Of a stretch of 64,000 bases of DNA, positions 38,535 to 48,171 are shown piece by piece; position 1 is the stretch's first letter; every line of letters starts with the position of its first letter. The stretch lies in contig SUZS01000001.1 in assembly GCA_015059785.1 (NCBI GenBank), positions 62,001 to 126,000 of the forward strand, written 5' to 3'. The stretch is from Rikenellaceae bacterium. GTDB lineage: Bacteria > Bacteroidota > Bacteroidia > Bacteroidales > Rikenellaceae. The position numbers were made by a program, and so were the translations under genes. Below the pieces are notes generated by a model, which saw only the letters and a list, made by a program, of their open reading frames with translations, did no database searches and was not told the origin of the DNA.

Positions 38535-39722
38535 TTACTTTAACACTCCTAATTCCTTACCTACCTCCACAAAGGCATCTACGCAACGCTGAAGCTGCTC
38601 TACTGTATGACCCGCAGAGACCTGCACACGGATGCGCGCCAGACCCTTTGGCACTACTGGATAGTAGAAGCCAGTAACAAACACACCGCGCTGCTGAAGT
38701 GCCGCGGCAAACTCCTGCGACAGCTTTGCATCGTAGAGCATAACTGCGCAGATAGCCGAGTCTGTAGGCTTAATGTCAAAGCCTGCCTCAATCATCTTTG
38801 TACGGAAGTACTCAACATTTGCAACAAGGCGGTCGTGGTGCTCATTGCTCTGTTCCAACATCTTAAACAGCTCAATACCCGCGCCAACAACTGCTGGTGG
38901 CAGAGAGTTTGAGAATAGGTATGGGCGAGAACGCTGACGAAGCATATCAATAATCTCCTTACGGCCAGTAGTAAATCCACCCACAGCACCACCAAAGGCC
39001 TTGCCAAGTGTGCCAGTAATAATATCCACCTCGCCACGAAGGTTATACAGCTCTGTAATACCGCGACCTGTAGCACCCAAAACACCTGCCGAGTGACACT
39101 CGTCTACCATCACAAGGGCATTGTACTGCTTTGCAAGCTCGCAGATACGGTCCAACGGAGCGGCATTGCCATCCATCGAAAAGACTCCGTCTGTACAGAT
39201 AATTCTAAATCGTTGAGCCTGTGCGCGCTTCAGACAATCCTCCAGCGACTCCATATCTGCATTTGCATAGCGATATCTTACAGCCTTACAAAGACGAACA
39301 CCGTCAATAATTGATGCGTGGTTCAGCGCATCAGAGATAATAGCATCCTGCTCAGTAAACAGAGGCTCAAAAACACCTCCATTTGCATCAAAGCAAGCTG
39401 CATAGAGAATTGTATCCTCAGTGCCGAAGTAGTCAGCAATAGCCTTCTCAAGCTGCTTGTGAATATCCTGACAACCACAGATAAAGCGGACTGATGACAT
39501 TCCATATCCACGGCTATCCATAGCACTCTTGGCCGCCTCAATAAGGCGTGGATTGTCAGAGAGTCCCAAATAATTGTTAGCACAGAAGTTTAGACAAGGC
39601 TTGCCCGCAACCTCAATCTCAGCACTCTGTGGAGAGCAGATTACTCGCTCGGTCTTATATAGACCGGCATCCTTAATACTCTGAAGTTCTTGCTCCAGAA
39701 ACTCTTTGAAATTTCCGTACAT
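38535..39722 (-). CDS. kbl: glycine C-acetyltransferase
   Basis: NFCANNYLGLSDNP, MVDECHSAGVLGATGRG, DIITGTLGKAFGGAVGGF. Confidence 0.93.
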   Translation of the reverse strand: MYGNFKEFLEQELQSIKDAGLYKTERVICSPQSAEIEVAGKPCLNFCANNYLGLSDNPRLIEAAKSAMDSRGYGMSSVRFICGCQDIHKQLEKAIADYFGTEDTILYAACFDANGGVFEPLFTEQDAIISDALNHASIIDGVRLCKAVRYRYANADMESLEDCLKRAQAQRFRIICTDGVFSMDGNAAPLDRICELAKQYNALVMVDECHSAGVLGATGRGITELYNLRGEVDIITGTLGKAFGGAVGGFTTGRKEIIDMLRQRSRPYLFSNSLPPAVVGAGIELFKMLEQSNEHHDRLVANVEYFRTKMIEAGFDIKPTDSAICAVMLYDAKLSQEFAAALQQRGVFVTGFYYPVVPKGLARIRVQVSAGHTVEQLQRCVDAFVEVGKELGVLK

Positions 39723-39971
39723 AGTTGTAGTTATTTATAGTTATATTATACTGATTTTCACAACATTACACACAAATTTACGGGCAAAAGATTACAAATT
39801 CAAACTTTTGCCTACGCAAAGATAACATTTTTGCACTATTTTTTACAATAAACTAGCATTTTTTCGCACTTCTGCTTACGATTTTTCACTATGCAGAATT
39901 TTTGCTTAAAATTATACATTATTGAATATTTTTTATACCTTTGTTCTATAAACAACTAAATATATTAAGGT

Positions 39972-41780
39972 ATGAAATTTTCTAAGGTTTTTTGGGCAGC
40001 CCTACTTGCAGTAGTTGTAGGTAGTGTTATATCTGGCCTATTCTGGCTATTCACATTTATCGGAGCCGTCGGAGCTATGGGCAGCAGCGAGGCTGTGGCT
40101 GTAATGCCAAACTCAATTCTCAAGATTGACCTTACGGATAACATTGTAGACTCTCCAGTGGTCAATCCATTCGCAAATATGGATTTTACTACAATGTCTT
40201 CTGCTCGCACCCTGCCTCTACTCAAGGTGCTGCGTAGCATAGAGACCGCAGCTACAGACGACCGCATTAAGGGTATATATATCAATGTAGACTACGCCGG
40301 TGCAGGAACTCTCTCTTCTGCCGCACTTGAGGAGATTCGTGACGCTCTTGTTAAGTTCAAGACCTCGGGCAAGTTCATCGTTGCCTACAACGATGTCTAC
40401 TCCCAGACCGTATACTACTTAGCCTCTGTAGCAGACAAGATTTACATTCAGCCAGAGGGTAGCTTTGACTGGCACGGCATGGCATCAGTGCTACTCTTCT
40501 ACAAGGGCGCACTCGACAAGCTCGGCATCCACGCTGAGGCGTTCCGCCCTACAGTGTGCAAGTACAAGAGTGCTGTAGAGCCATATCTGCTCACAAAGAT
40601 GTCTGACGCAAACCGCCGCCAGATGGAGGAGCTGGGCAATGGTATGTGGAACACTATCAGCACTACAGTTGCCGATGCTCGTGGCACAACTGTAGCTGCG
40701 CTCAATAAGATTGCTGACACCACTCCAAGCCTCTTCCCAGAGCAGGCCCTGAAGCACAACCTCGTTGACGGCATCCTCTACCGCGACCAGATGGAGGAGA
40801 TCTTTACTGAGTATGGCGTGGAGCGCAACTTTATGAACGAGTTTGAGTTTATCAGCCTCGGCGACTACTGCACAGCCGTAGGAAATACAACCGAGAACCT
40901 CTCAGCCCCTAAAATCGGCATTGTGTACGCTGAAGGCGGTATTGTAGATGGTCAGAGTGAGGCTATTGACGGAAATATCTACGGCACAACCCTGGCAAAT
41001 ACTATCGCCAAAGCTCGCAAAGATGAGAGCATCAAGGCGGTAGTGCTTCGCGTAAACTCTCCAGGCGGTAGCGCACTGGCAAGTGATATAATCTGGCGCG
41101 AGGTAGAACTTCTGAAGAAGGAGAAGCCTGTTATCGTATCTATGGGCGCATACGCTGCCAGCGGTGGATACTACATCTCTGCCCCTGCAGACGCTATTGT
41201 GGCTAACAACCTCACTATCACAGGCTCTATAGGTGTATTCGGCATTATGCTTGAAGGTGGCGATATGCTCCGCAATAAACTCGGCATAACATACGACGCC
41301 GTAAAGACAAACCCTTCTGCCGACTTCGGTGCAAATGTTCTGGGTATGTCCCTGCGTAAGCCTACAGCCGCCGAGCGCGCAATGCTCATCAGCTCTGTAG
41401 ATAAGGTCTACGAGGCATTTACAAGCAAGGTTGCCGCAGGACGAAACCTTGAGCTACAGAAGGTGCTTGAGATTGCCGAAGGTCGCGTATGGAGCGGAGC
41501 TGATGCAGTTAAAATTGGCCTTGCTGATGCTAACGGTGGTATTATCACAGCAATAGGGGTAGCTGCCGATAAGGCCGGCATAGCAGATAACTTCCGCATT
41601 GAGGAGGTGCTGCCAGAGATGGACCCTATGACTGCATTCCTCCAGAGCCTCAACACTCAGGTTAAGTACGCCGCTCTTGACGACGAGCTGAAGGCCGTAT
41701 GTAAAGACTACCAGACCCTCAAGAACGACATCCTCCGCTCTGGCGTGCAGACCTACTGCCCTTACCGCGTGTGGTTCTAA
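39972..41780 (+). CDS. sppA: signal peptide peptidase SppA (67K type)
   Basis: 602 aa; RVNSPGGSALASDIIWREV, SMGAYAASGGYYIS. Confidence 0.94.
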   Translation: MKFSKVFWAALLAVVVGSVISGLFWLFTFIGAVGAMGSSEAVAVMPNSILKIDLTDNIVDSPVVNPFANMDFTTMSSARTLPLLKVLRSIETAATDDRIKGIYINVDYAGAGTLSSAALEEIRDALVKFKTSGKFIVAYNDVYSQTVYYLASVADKIYIQPEGSFDWHGMASVLLFYKGALDKLGIHAEAFRPTVCKYKSAVEPYLLTKMSDANRRQMEELGNGMWNTISTTVADARGTTVAALNKIADTTPSLFPEQALKHNLVDGILYRDQMEEIFTEYGVERNFMNEFEFISLGDYCTAVGNTTENLSAPKIGIVYAEGGIVDGQSEAIDGNIYGTTLANTIAKARKDESIKAVVLRVNSPGGSALASDIIWREVELLKKEKPVIVSMGAYAASGGYYISAPADAIVANNLTITGSIGVFGIMLEGGDMLRNKLGITYDAVKTNPSADFGANVLGMSLRKPTAAERAMLISSVDKVYEAFTSKVAAGRNLELQKVLEIAEGRVWSGADAVKIGLADANGGIITAIGVAADKAGIADNFRIEEVLPEMDPMTAFLQSLNTQVKYAALDDELKAVCKDYQTLKNDILRSGVQTYCPYRVWF

Positions 41781-41900
41781 GCATAGCTGACGCGAACTGC
41801 CCGCTTTTTGAAAAAAGCAGGGCGTGCAAAAACTTTTGGCGAAACTTTGTTTCGCTTATCTCTGATGCGGATTTAGGATAGCCTTGCGGCTAATTATAGT
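41781..41900 (+). repeat. intergenic multi-hairpin element E, copy 1
   Basis: GCCCGCTTTTTGAAAAAAGCAGGGC, GCGAAACTTTGTTTCGC, TGATGCGGATTTAGGATAGCCTTGCGGCTA; shares cores with 52.5 and 63.3-63.6 kb. Confidence 0.75.
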
Positions 41901-41985
41901 GAGTTTAAGGAGTTTAGTGAATTTAAGGAGAATTACTCCCTATATTCATTAAACTCCTTAATTTCCTTAAATTCTCTGTTCTGCG
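41900..41985. repeat. 9-bp-periodic inverted repeat, copy
   Basis: gtgagtttaaggagtttagtgaatttaaggag...ctccctatattcattaaactccttaatttccttaaattctc. Confidence 0.75.
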
Positions 41986-42009
41986 TAGTAATCTCTTTAG
42001 CCAGCGGTC

Positions 42010-42137
42010 GTTTTGTCGTCAGAGTGTGTCAGATACGGTGCATCGTGAAAAAAAGCAGTGGCGGATAGTACTAAAAGGTACAGCCGCCACTGATTTTTAA
42101 GGGATGCGCCGTAGGTGGCACACTATCACGACAAAAT
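42010..42137. repeat. nested-hairpin element A, copy 3
   Basis: Outer arms TTTTGTCGTCAGAGTGTG/CACACTATCACGACAAAA; inner CAGTGGCGG..CCGCCACTG; core GGATAGTACTAAAAGGTACAGCC. Confidence 0.8.
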
Positions 42138-43135
42138 TATGCTTTGCCGTTAGATCCAAGAACATTCACGATCTTGTGAATATACTGCTTCTTCATATTC
42201 TCACGAGCAGGACCGAGGTACTTACGAGGGTCAAACTCTGCTGGCTTTGTAGCGAAGACCTCGCGGATAGCTGCGGTCATAGCAAGACGAGAGTCAGAGT
42301 CGATGTTAATCTTGCAAACTGCGCTCTCAGCAGCCTTACGGAGCTGTGACTCAGGAATACCTACAGCAGCCTTAAGTGCGCCGCCATACTTGTTGATAGT
42401 CTCAACCTCCTCCTGTGGCACTGAAGATGAGCCGTGGAGAACGATAGGGAAGCCTGGAAGCTCCTTCTCAATAGCTGCAAGAACATCAAATGCCAATGGT
42501 GGTGGCACGAGGCGACCAGTCTCTGGGTCGAGTGTGCACTGCTCTGGAGTGAACTTGTAAGCACCGTGTGAAGTACCGATAGAGATAGCGAGGCTATCGC
42601 AACCAGTCTTAGTTACGAAGTCTACAACCTCCTCTGGCTTAGTATAGTGGCTCTCCTCTGCGCAAACCTCGTCCTCAACACCTGCAAGAACGCCAAGCTC
42701 GCCCTCTACAGTTACATCGAACTGGTGAGCATACTCTACAACCTTCTTTGTAAGAGCTACATTCTCCTCATATGGGAGGTGTGAGCCGTCAATCATTACT
42801 GATGAGAAGCCCATATCGATACAGCTCTTGCAAGTCTCGAAGCTGTCACCGTGGTCAAGGTGAAGAACAATCTGTGGGTTCTCCCAGCCAAGCTCCTTAG
42901 CGTACTCTACAGCACCCTCTGCCATATAGCGGAGAAGGGTCTGGTTTGCATAGTTACGAGCACCCTTAGAAACCTGAAGGATTACTGGAGACTTAGTCTC
43001 TGCTGCAGCCATGATGATTGCCTGCAACTGCTCCATGTTGTTGAAGTTGAAAGCAGGAACTGCGTAGCCGCCGTCAATAGCCTTTGCGAACATCTCGCGA
43101 GTGTTCACAAGACCGAGATTCTTGTACGAAATCAT
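42137..43135 (-). CDS. fba: class II fructose-bisphosphate aldolase
   Basis: 332 aa; VILQVSKGARNYANQ, VLHLDHGDSFETCKSCIDMGFSSVMIDGSHLPYEEN, LHGSSSVP. Confidence 0.93.
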   Translation of the reverse strand: MISYKNLGLVNTREMFAKAIDGGYAVPAFNFNNMEQLQAIIMAAAETKSPVILQVSKGARNYANQTLLRYMAEGAVEYAKELGWENPQIVLHLDHGDSFETCKSCIDMGFSSVMIDGSHLPYEENVALTKKVVEYAHQFDVTVEGELGVLAGVEDEVCAEESHYTKPEEVVDFVTKTGCDSLAISIGTSHGAYKFTPEQCTLDPETGRLVPPPLAFDVLAAIEKELPGFPIVLHGSSSVPQEEVETINKYGGALKAAVGIPESQLRKAAESAVCKINIDSDSRLAMTAAIREVFATKPAEFDPRKYLGPARENMKKQYIHKIVNVLGSNGKA

Positions 43136-43212
43136 AGTGTTATAAATTTATGGTTTATAAATGTTTGCCTTTTACGCGCCAAAATTACAAATTTTTTCTC
43201 AATTTCAGTCAA

Positions 43213-44511
43213 TTAAAAGATTAAATTCCACACAAATACCACACTTAGCAATATAGGTGCCACCCATTTAAGTACAAAAACAAGGAGTGGGAAGAGTTTT
43301 GCTGGCAGAGTGCCGTGGTTAGATATCTCCTCACGGAAGACTTTGCGGTCAAAGACCCAGCCGGCAAATACTGCCGTAAGCAGTCCACCCACAGGCATCA
43401 GCACATCGGCTGTAATGGTATCAAAAGCGCCGAAGAACCACTCCCACTTAAGGCAGACTACTGACAGAAGTATTGTTGCCAGGGTAGTAATTCGTGCGGC
43501 GTGCTTACGAGGTACATTATGGTTCTCCTGAAGGTACTGCGTGAGCACCTCGTGGAACGATATTGTAGAAGTGAGGGCTGCTAAAGCTACCAGAAGGAAG
43601 AATATTGCGCTCCAGAGCTGCGGCGCTGGCATCTCGGCAAAGATAAATGGTAGTGTCTCAAAGAGCAGCGTCGGACCTGCAGTAGGCTCAAGGCCCTCTA
43701 CGCTAAATACTGCTGGGAAGATAACCATACCCGAGAGCATTGCCACAAGGAAGGTCATAAGGCTCACCGAGATAGATGTGCGAGTGAGGTTAGTACCCTC
43801 CTTGAAGTAAGATGAGTAGGCAATCATACATCCTAAACCGATAGATAGCGAGAAGAACGCCTGACCTATTGCACTAACGATAGTTCTAACGGAAAAGGCC
43901 TTCTTAAAGTCTGGAGCAAAGAGGAAGCGGTAACCCTCTGCCGCGCCAGACATTGTTGCCGAGTGGACAACAAGCACAACGAGCATCATCAGCAGCACTG
44001 GCATAACGATTTTGGATATACGCTCCAACCCCTGCTGCACACCCATAGCTACAACAGCGTGGGTGAGAACGACAAAGAGTACAGTATAGAATGGCTCGCG
44101 CCAAGAGGATGTAAAGGCGGCAAAGTTACTATGGAAGTCTGTCGCACCATAGAGAGAGCCGTCAATAGAGCTGACGAAGTACTCTAACGACCAACCCGCC
44201 ACGATATAGTAGAAGCCGGATATCAGCAGCGAGACTATCACGCTGTTGTATCCTAACCAAGTCCACCGCGGAGCGAGTGAATTATATGCCTTTACGGGGC
44301 TTTTGCGGGTGTGGGTGCCTATAGCGAACTCGGCAAGCATAACTGGTATGCCGACAATAACCACGCTCAACAGATAGACAAGCAGAAAGGCTCCACCGCC
44401 ATTCTCGCCCGTCATATATGGGAAACGCCAGATGCTTCCCAGACCAATAGCACTACCTGCCGCAACAAGTACTGCGCCAATTTTACTTCCAAAAGAGGCT
44501 CTTTTGCTCAT
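43213..44511 (-). CDS. sodium-dependent transporter (neurotransmitter:sodium symporter family)
   Basis: GSAIGLGSIWRFPYMTGENGGGAFLLVYLL. Confidence 0.93.
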   Translation of the reverse strand: MSKRASFGSKIGAVLVAAGSAIGLGSIWRFPYMTGENGGGAFLLVYLLSVVIVGIPVMLAEFAIGTHTRKSPVKAYNSLAPRWTWLGYNSVIVSLLISGFYYIVAGWSLEYFVSSIDGSLYGATDFHSNFAAFTSSWREPFYTVLFVVLTHAVVAMGVQQGLERISKIVMPVLLMMLVVLVVHSATMSGAAEGYRFLFAPDFKKAFSVRTIVSAIGQAFFSLSIGLGCMIAYSSYFKEGTNLTRTSISVSLMTFLVAMLSGMVIFPAVFSVEGLEPTAGPTLLFETLPFIFAEMPAPQLWSAIFFLLVALAALTSTISFHEVLTQYLQENHNVPRKHAARITTLATILLSVVCLKWEWFFGAFDTITADVLMPVGGLLTAVFAGWVFDRKVFREEISNHGTLPAKLFPLLVFVLKWVAPILLSVVFVWNLIF

Positions 44512-44522
44512 ATTTAATTAAC

Positions 44523-44894
44523 CTAAAATTCACCCTTCAAGGTGACACTAACCCTACTGACCTTACCACCCAATGGCGGAGCAATCTTCACAACAGTGCA
44601 CTCCACAGATTTTATCTCACTAAACTGGCTATGCAGTGCATTGATAATGTTTTGAGCCACGCGCTCTATGGTGTGTTGCACAATAGCCATCTGCTCGCGA
44701 ACTACCTCATATACAGTAAGATAGTTCACCGCCTGGGTAACATCATCATCCTCTGCCACCCTGCCCAAAGGCGACACAATCTTCAGATTTACCTCAAAGT
44801 GGCTACCCGTAAGGCGCTCTAACTCATAACAACCATGGAAGGCATGGAAATCCATACCCTCCAAGTTGATTGTATAGTACTGACTGCTACTCAT
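44523..44894 (-). CDS. folB: dihydroneopterin aldolase
   Basis: [43 protein letters not shown]. Confidence 0.88.
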   Translation of the reverse strand: MSSSQYYTINLEGMDFHAFHGCYELERLTGSHFEVNLKIVSPLGRVAEDDDVTQAVNYLTVYEVVREQMAIVQHTIERVAQNIINALHSQFSEIKSVECTVVKIAPPLGGKVSRVSVTLKGEF

Positions 44895-46188
44895 TTACAA
44901 TAACGAGGTAGTAGTTCTTCTTACCCTTCTGCACAAGCAGATACTTTCCTGCAATAAGGTCGTCAGCCGTCACTGTCGCAGCAATGTCCGTAACCTTCTG
45001 CTTGTTCAGAGACACGCCACCACCCTGAATCATCTTGCGGCACTCGCCCTTAGATGGGAAGATAGCTGTCTTATCTGCGCACAGGTCAATAAATGTGCAA
45101 CCGAGCTCTGCTGCCGAAATCTCATACTGCGGCACACCCTCAAATACCTGAAGAAGTGTCTGCTCGTCAAGATTCTTCAGCGCCTCCGATGTCGCCTGAC
45201 CAAAGAGGATGCCAGATGCCTCGACAGCCTTCAGATACTCAGCCTCGGAGTGAATCATCGTTGTAACCTCCTGAGCAAGACGCTTCTGCAGTACGCGAAG
45301 GTGCGGTGCAGCCTCGTGCTCAGCAATCAGAGCCTCAACGGTCTGACGGTCAAGGAGCGTGAAAATCTTGATATATCGCTTTGCATCCTCATCAGATACA
45401 TTGAGCCAGAACTGGTAGAACTTGTATGGAGATGTATATCGCGCATCAAGCCAAACATTACCGCTCTCGGTCTTACCGAACTTTGTTCCATCAGCCTTTG
45501 TAATAAGTGGACAAGTGATTGCGAATGCCTCAGCCTCAGGGCCTAACTTACGACGGATAAGCTCTGTACCGGTTGTGATATTACCCCACTGGTCAGCACC
45601 ACCGAGCTGAACCTTACAGCCCATAGTCTGGTAGAGGTGCAAAAAGTCGTAACCCTGCAGCAGCTGATATGTAAACTCAGTAAACGACATACCGTCACCC
45701 TCGCCATTGAAGCGCTTCTTTACAGAGTCCTTAGCCATCATATAGTTTACTGTGATGCACTTACCAATCTCACGCGCGAAGTCAAGGAACGAAAACTCCT
45801 TCATCCAGTCGTAGTTGTTTACAAGCACCGCTGCATTCTCAGCGTCAGAGTCAAAGTCAATAAGGCGCGCAAGCTGAGCCTTAATAGCCTCCTGATTGTG
45901 ACGCAGAGCCGCCTCATCGAGCAGGTTACGCTCCTGCGACTTACCACTCGGGTCGCCAATCATACCCGTTGCACCACCAACGAGAGCTACTGGACGGTGA
46001 CCGCACATCTGAAGGTGCTTGAGAATCATCACACCTACAAGGTGTCCAATATGCAGTGAGTCTGCCGTAGGGTCAATACCCAAGTAGGCAGTTGTCATCT
46101 CCTTCTCTAACTGCTCCTCAGCGCCAGGCATCATCGTATGAATCATACCGCGCCACTGAAGCTCCTCAACAAAATTCTTTCTTGCCAT
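44887..46188 (-). CDS. tyrS: tyrosyl-tRNA synthetase
   Basis: [38 protein letters not shown]-terminal S4 domain. Confidence 0.97.
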   Translation of the reverse strand: MARKNFVEELQWRGMIHTMMPGAEEQLEKEMTTAYLGIDPTADSLHIGHLVGVMILKHLQMCGHRPVALVGGATGMIGDPSGKSQERNLLDEAALRHNQEAIKAQLARLIDFDSDAENAAVLVNNYDWMKEFSFLDFAREIGKCITVNYMMAKDSVKKRFNGEGDGMSFTEFTYQLLQGYDFLHLYQTMGCKVQLGGADQWGNITTGTELIRRKLGPEAEAFAITCPLITKADGTKFGKTESGNVWLDARYTSPYKFYQFWLNVSDEDAKRYIKIFTLLDRQTVEALIAEHEAAPHLRVLQKRLAQEVTTMIHSEAEYLKAVEASGILFGQATSEALKNLDEQTLLQVFEGVPQYEISAAELGCTFIDLCADKTAIFPSKGECRKMIQGGGVSLNKQKVTDIAATVTADDLIAGKYLLVQKGKKNYYLVIVNE

Positions 46189-46213
46189 TATTTCTAATAT
46201 TATTAATTCCTAA

Positions 46214-48048
46214 CTATAGTGTCAAATCAAACTTGTCTATAAAGTACTTTATCCCACGCGGGTTCAAATCCTCAATAAACTGATATCTATCCTCTATCTT
46301 TACAGGCAACAGCTTAATCTCGACCTCGTTTAGTACTACATTAAGCTCCAGACGACCATCAATACCCGCAACACTCGCCGCTATCTCGCAAATCTCTGTG
46401 TGCGACTCGTTCAAATCGCGCTCTAAAGCTACTGTCGGAGCCTCAAGAGTTATTGTATTTCCAGCGACAGTAACATTATTAAAGGCCGCATGAAAACGGG
46501 GGTGCATCTTTAGCACTGCATCTATAAAATCTTGCAGGGAGGCTAAAAGCTTACTCTCGCTCTGAGGGTCTATCTTCACTGTGCCATCTTCTGAGGCTGC
46601 CTGCGTTGAGCGAGGCTTATCCTTGTTCAGCGAACTTATAACCCTATCTAAACTACCTAAATCTATGCCACCCTTTGCCTTACCTTTACTCTGTGGCGGC
46701 GTTACCACTTGTCGCGGCTCTCCTGCAATACTCTGCTCTGAACTTGTTCCAGACTGCTGAATAGGCTGAGCCCCCGTCTGCGCCACTTGCCCCACTTGCT
46801 GCGCCACCTGCTTTACCACCTGCGCCACCACTTGCCCCGCTGGCTGCTGAACGCTCGGCCCCACTGGTTGCCCCACTGGTGTTGCGATGGATATAGGAGT
46901 GCCACCAATTACTGGCAGGGGGAAGGAGGCGGTTATAAAGTCGTCGGTGTCAAAGTTTTTTTTTTACCCAGCTCAGCGATTTTCATCAGCGTAAGCTCTA
47001 CGAGCAGTCTCTGATTTGAGGCGGCACGGATTGCGCCATCGGCGGCTGCAAGCAGAGATATCGCCCCAAAGAGCAGCTCCGTGTCACACTGCGCTCCCTG
47101 CTCACGATAGCGAGCAAGAAGTGAGCCTGTAAACTCCGTCAGAGCCTCGGCATTACTCTTTGTAACGAGCAAGTCGCGCATATGCTGACTCAGTCCACTC
47201 ATAAAAATCTGGCCCGAAAATCCTCTTGACAGCACATTGTCAAAGACTAACAACGCATTCACATAATCTCCTGCACGCAGATAATCTACAACAGTAAAAT
47301 AAGTGTCGTAATCCAGCACATTGAGCGTTGCCGCCACAGCCTTATACTGAAGTGTTGTACCGCAGAAAGAGACAGCCTTGTCAAACATCGACAGCGCATC
47401 GCGCATACCGCCATCCGCCTTCTGCGCAATGAGCGACAGTGACTCATCATCCGCCGTAACACCCTCACTTGTTGCAATATACTTCAGATACTCAACCGCA
47501 TCCTCAACACGAATACGGTTAAAGTCATAAATCTGACAACGCGAGAGGATTGTCGGTATAATCTTATGCTTCTCGGTCGTTGCAAGGATAAAAATCGCAT
47601 GCTGAGGAGGCTCCTCAAGGGTCTTCAGGAAGGCATTGAATGCTGCCTGCGAGAGCATATGGACCTCGTCGATGATAAAGACAGAGTAGTGACCCACCTG
47701 AGGGATAATTCTCACCTGCTCTATCAGGGCTCTGATATCCTCCACAGAGTTGTTTGACGCAGCATCTAACTCGTGAATATTTAGCGAGCGACCCTCGTTA
47801 AAAGTACGACAAGAGTCACACTCATTACAAGCCTCAGCACCATTTGGATTGAGGCAATTTATCGCCTTAGCAAAGATGCGGGCACAAGTGGTCTTACCCA
47901 CGCCTCGGGGACCACAAAAGAGGTAGGCGTGCGCCAACTGATTTCTCTCAATGGCATTCTTAAGGGTAGAGGTAATATGCTTCTGCCCCACCACCGACGC
48001 AAATGTCGCCGGACGATACTTTCGCGCTGATACAATAAACTGCTCCAT
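46214..48048 (-). CDS. dnaX: DNA polymerase III subunit tau (full length via probable -1 frameshift at A10)
   Basis: Zero-frame ORF 46933-48048 and downstream -1-frame ORF (46214-46876 and upstream to the A10) are continuous if one frame change occurs at 46956-46965. Confidence 0.8.
46933..48048 (-). CDS. dnaX: DNA polymerase III subunit gamma (zero frame)
   Basis: YLFCGPRGVGKTTCARIFAKAINC, CDSC zinc motif, IDEVHMLSQAAFNAFLKTLEEPP; ends GKKKTLTPTTL-stop; start MEQFIV at 48048 downstream of TTTG-N19-TACCTTTG. Confidence 0.92.
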   Translation of the reverse strand: MEQFIVSARKYRPATFASVVGQKHITSTLKNAIERNQLAHAYLFCGPRGVGKTTCARIFAKAINCLNPNGAEACNECDSCRTFNEGRSLNIHELDAASNNSVEDIRALIEQVRIIPQVGHYSVFIIDEVHMLSQAAFNAFLKTLEEPPQHAIFILATTEKHKIIPTILSRCQIYDFNRIRVEDAVEYLKYIATSEGVTADDESLSLIAQKADGGMRDALSMFDKAVSFCGTTLQYKAVAATLNVLDYDTYFTVVDYLRAGDYVNALLVFDNVLSRGFSGQIFMSGLSQHMRDLLVTKSNAEALTEFTGSLLARYREQGAQCDTELLFGAISLLAAADGAIRAASNQRLLVELTLMKIAELGKKKTLTPTTL

Positions 48049-48056
48049 ATACCGTG

Positions 48057-48087
48057 CAAAGGTAGTAAAAAAATATCTTTTTGCAAA
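48057..48087 (-). promoter_or_regulatory. Bacteroidetes-type promoter for dnaX (TTTG-N19-TACCTTTG)
   Basis: Minus strand TTTGCAAAAAGATATTTTTTTACTACCTTTG; exact 19-nt spacer. Confidence 0.75.
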
Positions 48088-48121
48088 TAAGCCCCTGTTA
48101 GTTAGGCTCATTAAATAATAA

Positions 48122-48151
48122 ATGCCTGCGAGTAACTCTCCCCGCAGGCAA
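48122..48151 (-). terminator. probable terminator hairpin downstream of deoC
   Basis: TGCCTGCG..CGCAGGCA inverted repeat, then T/A-rich sequence on minus strand. Confidence 0.65.
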
Positions 48152-48171
48152 ATTTAACACCCTCACCGATG

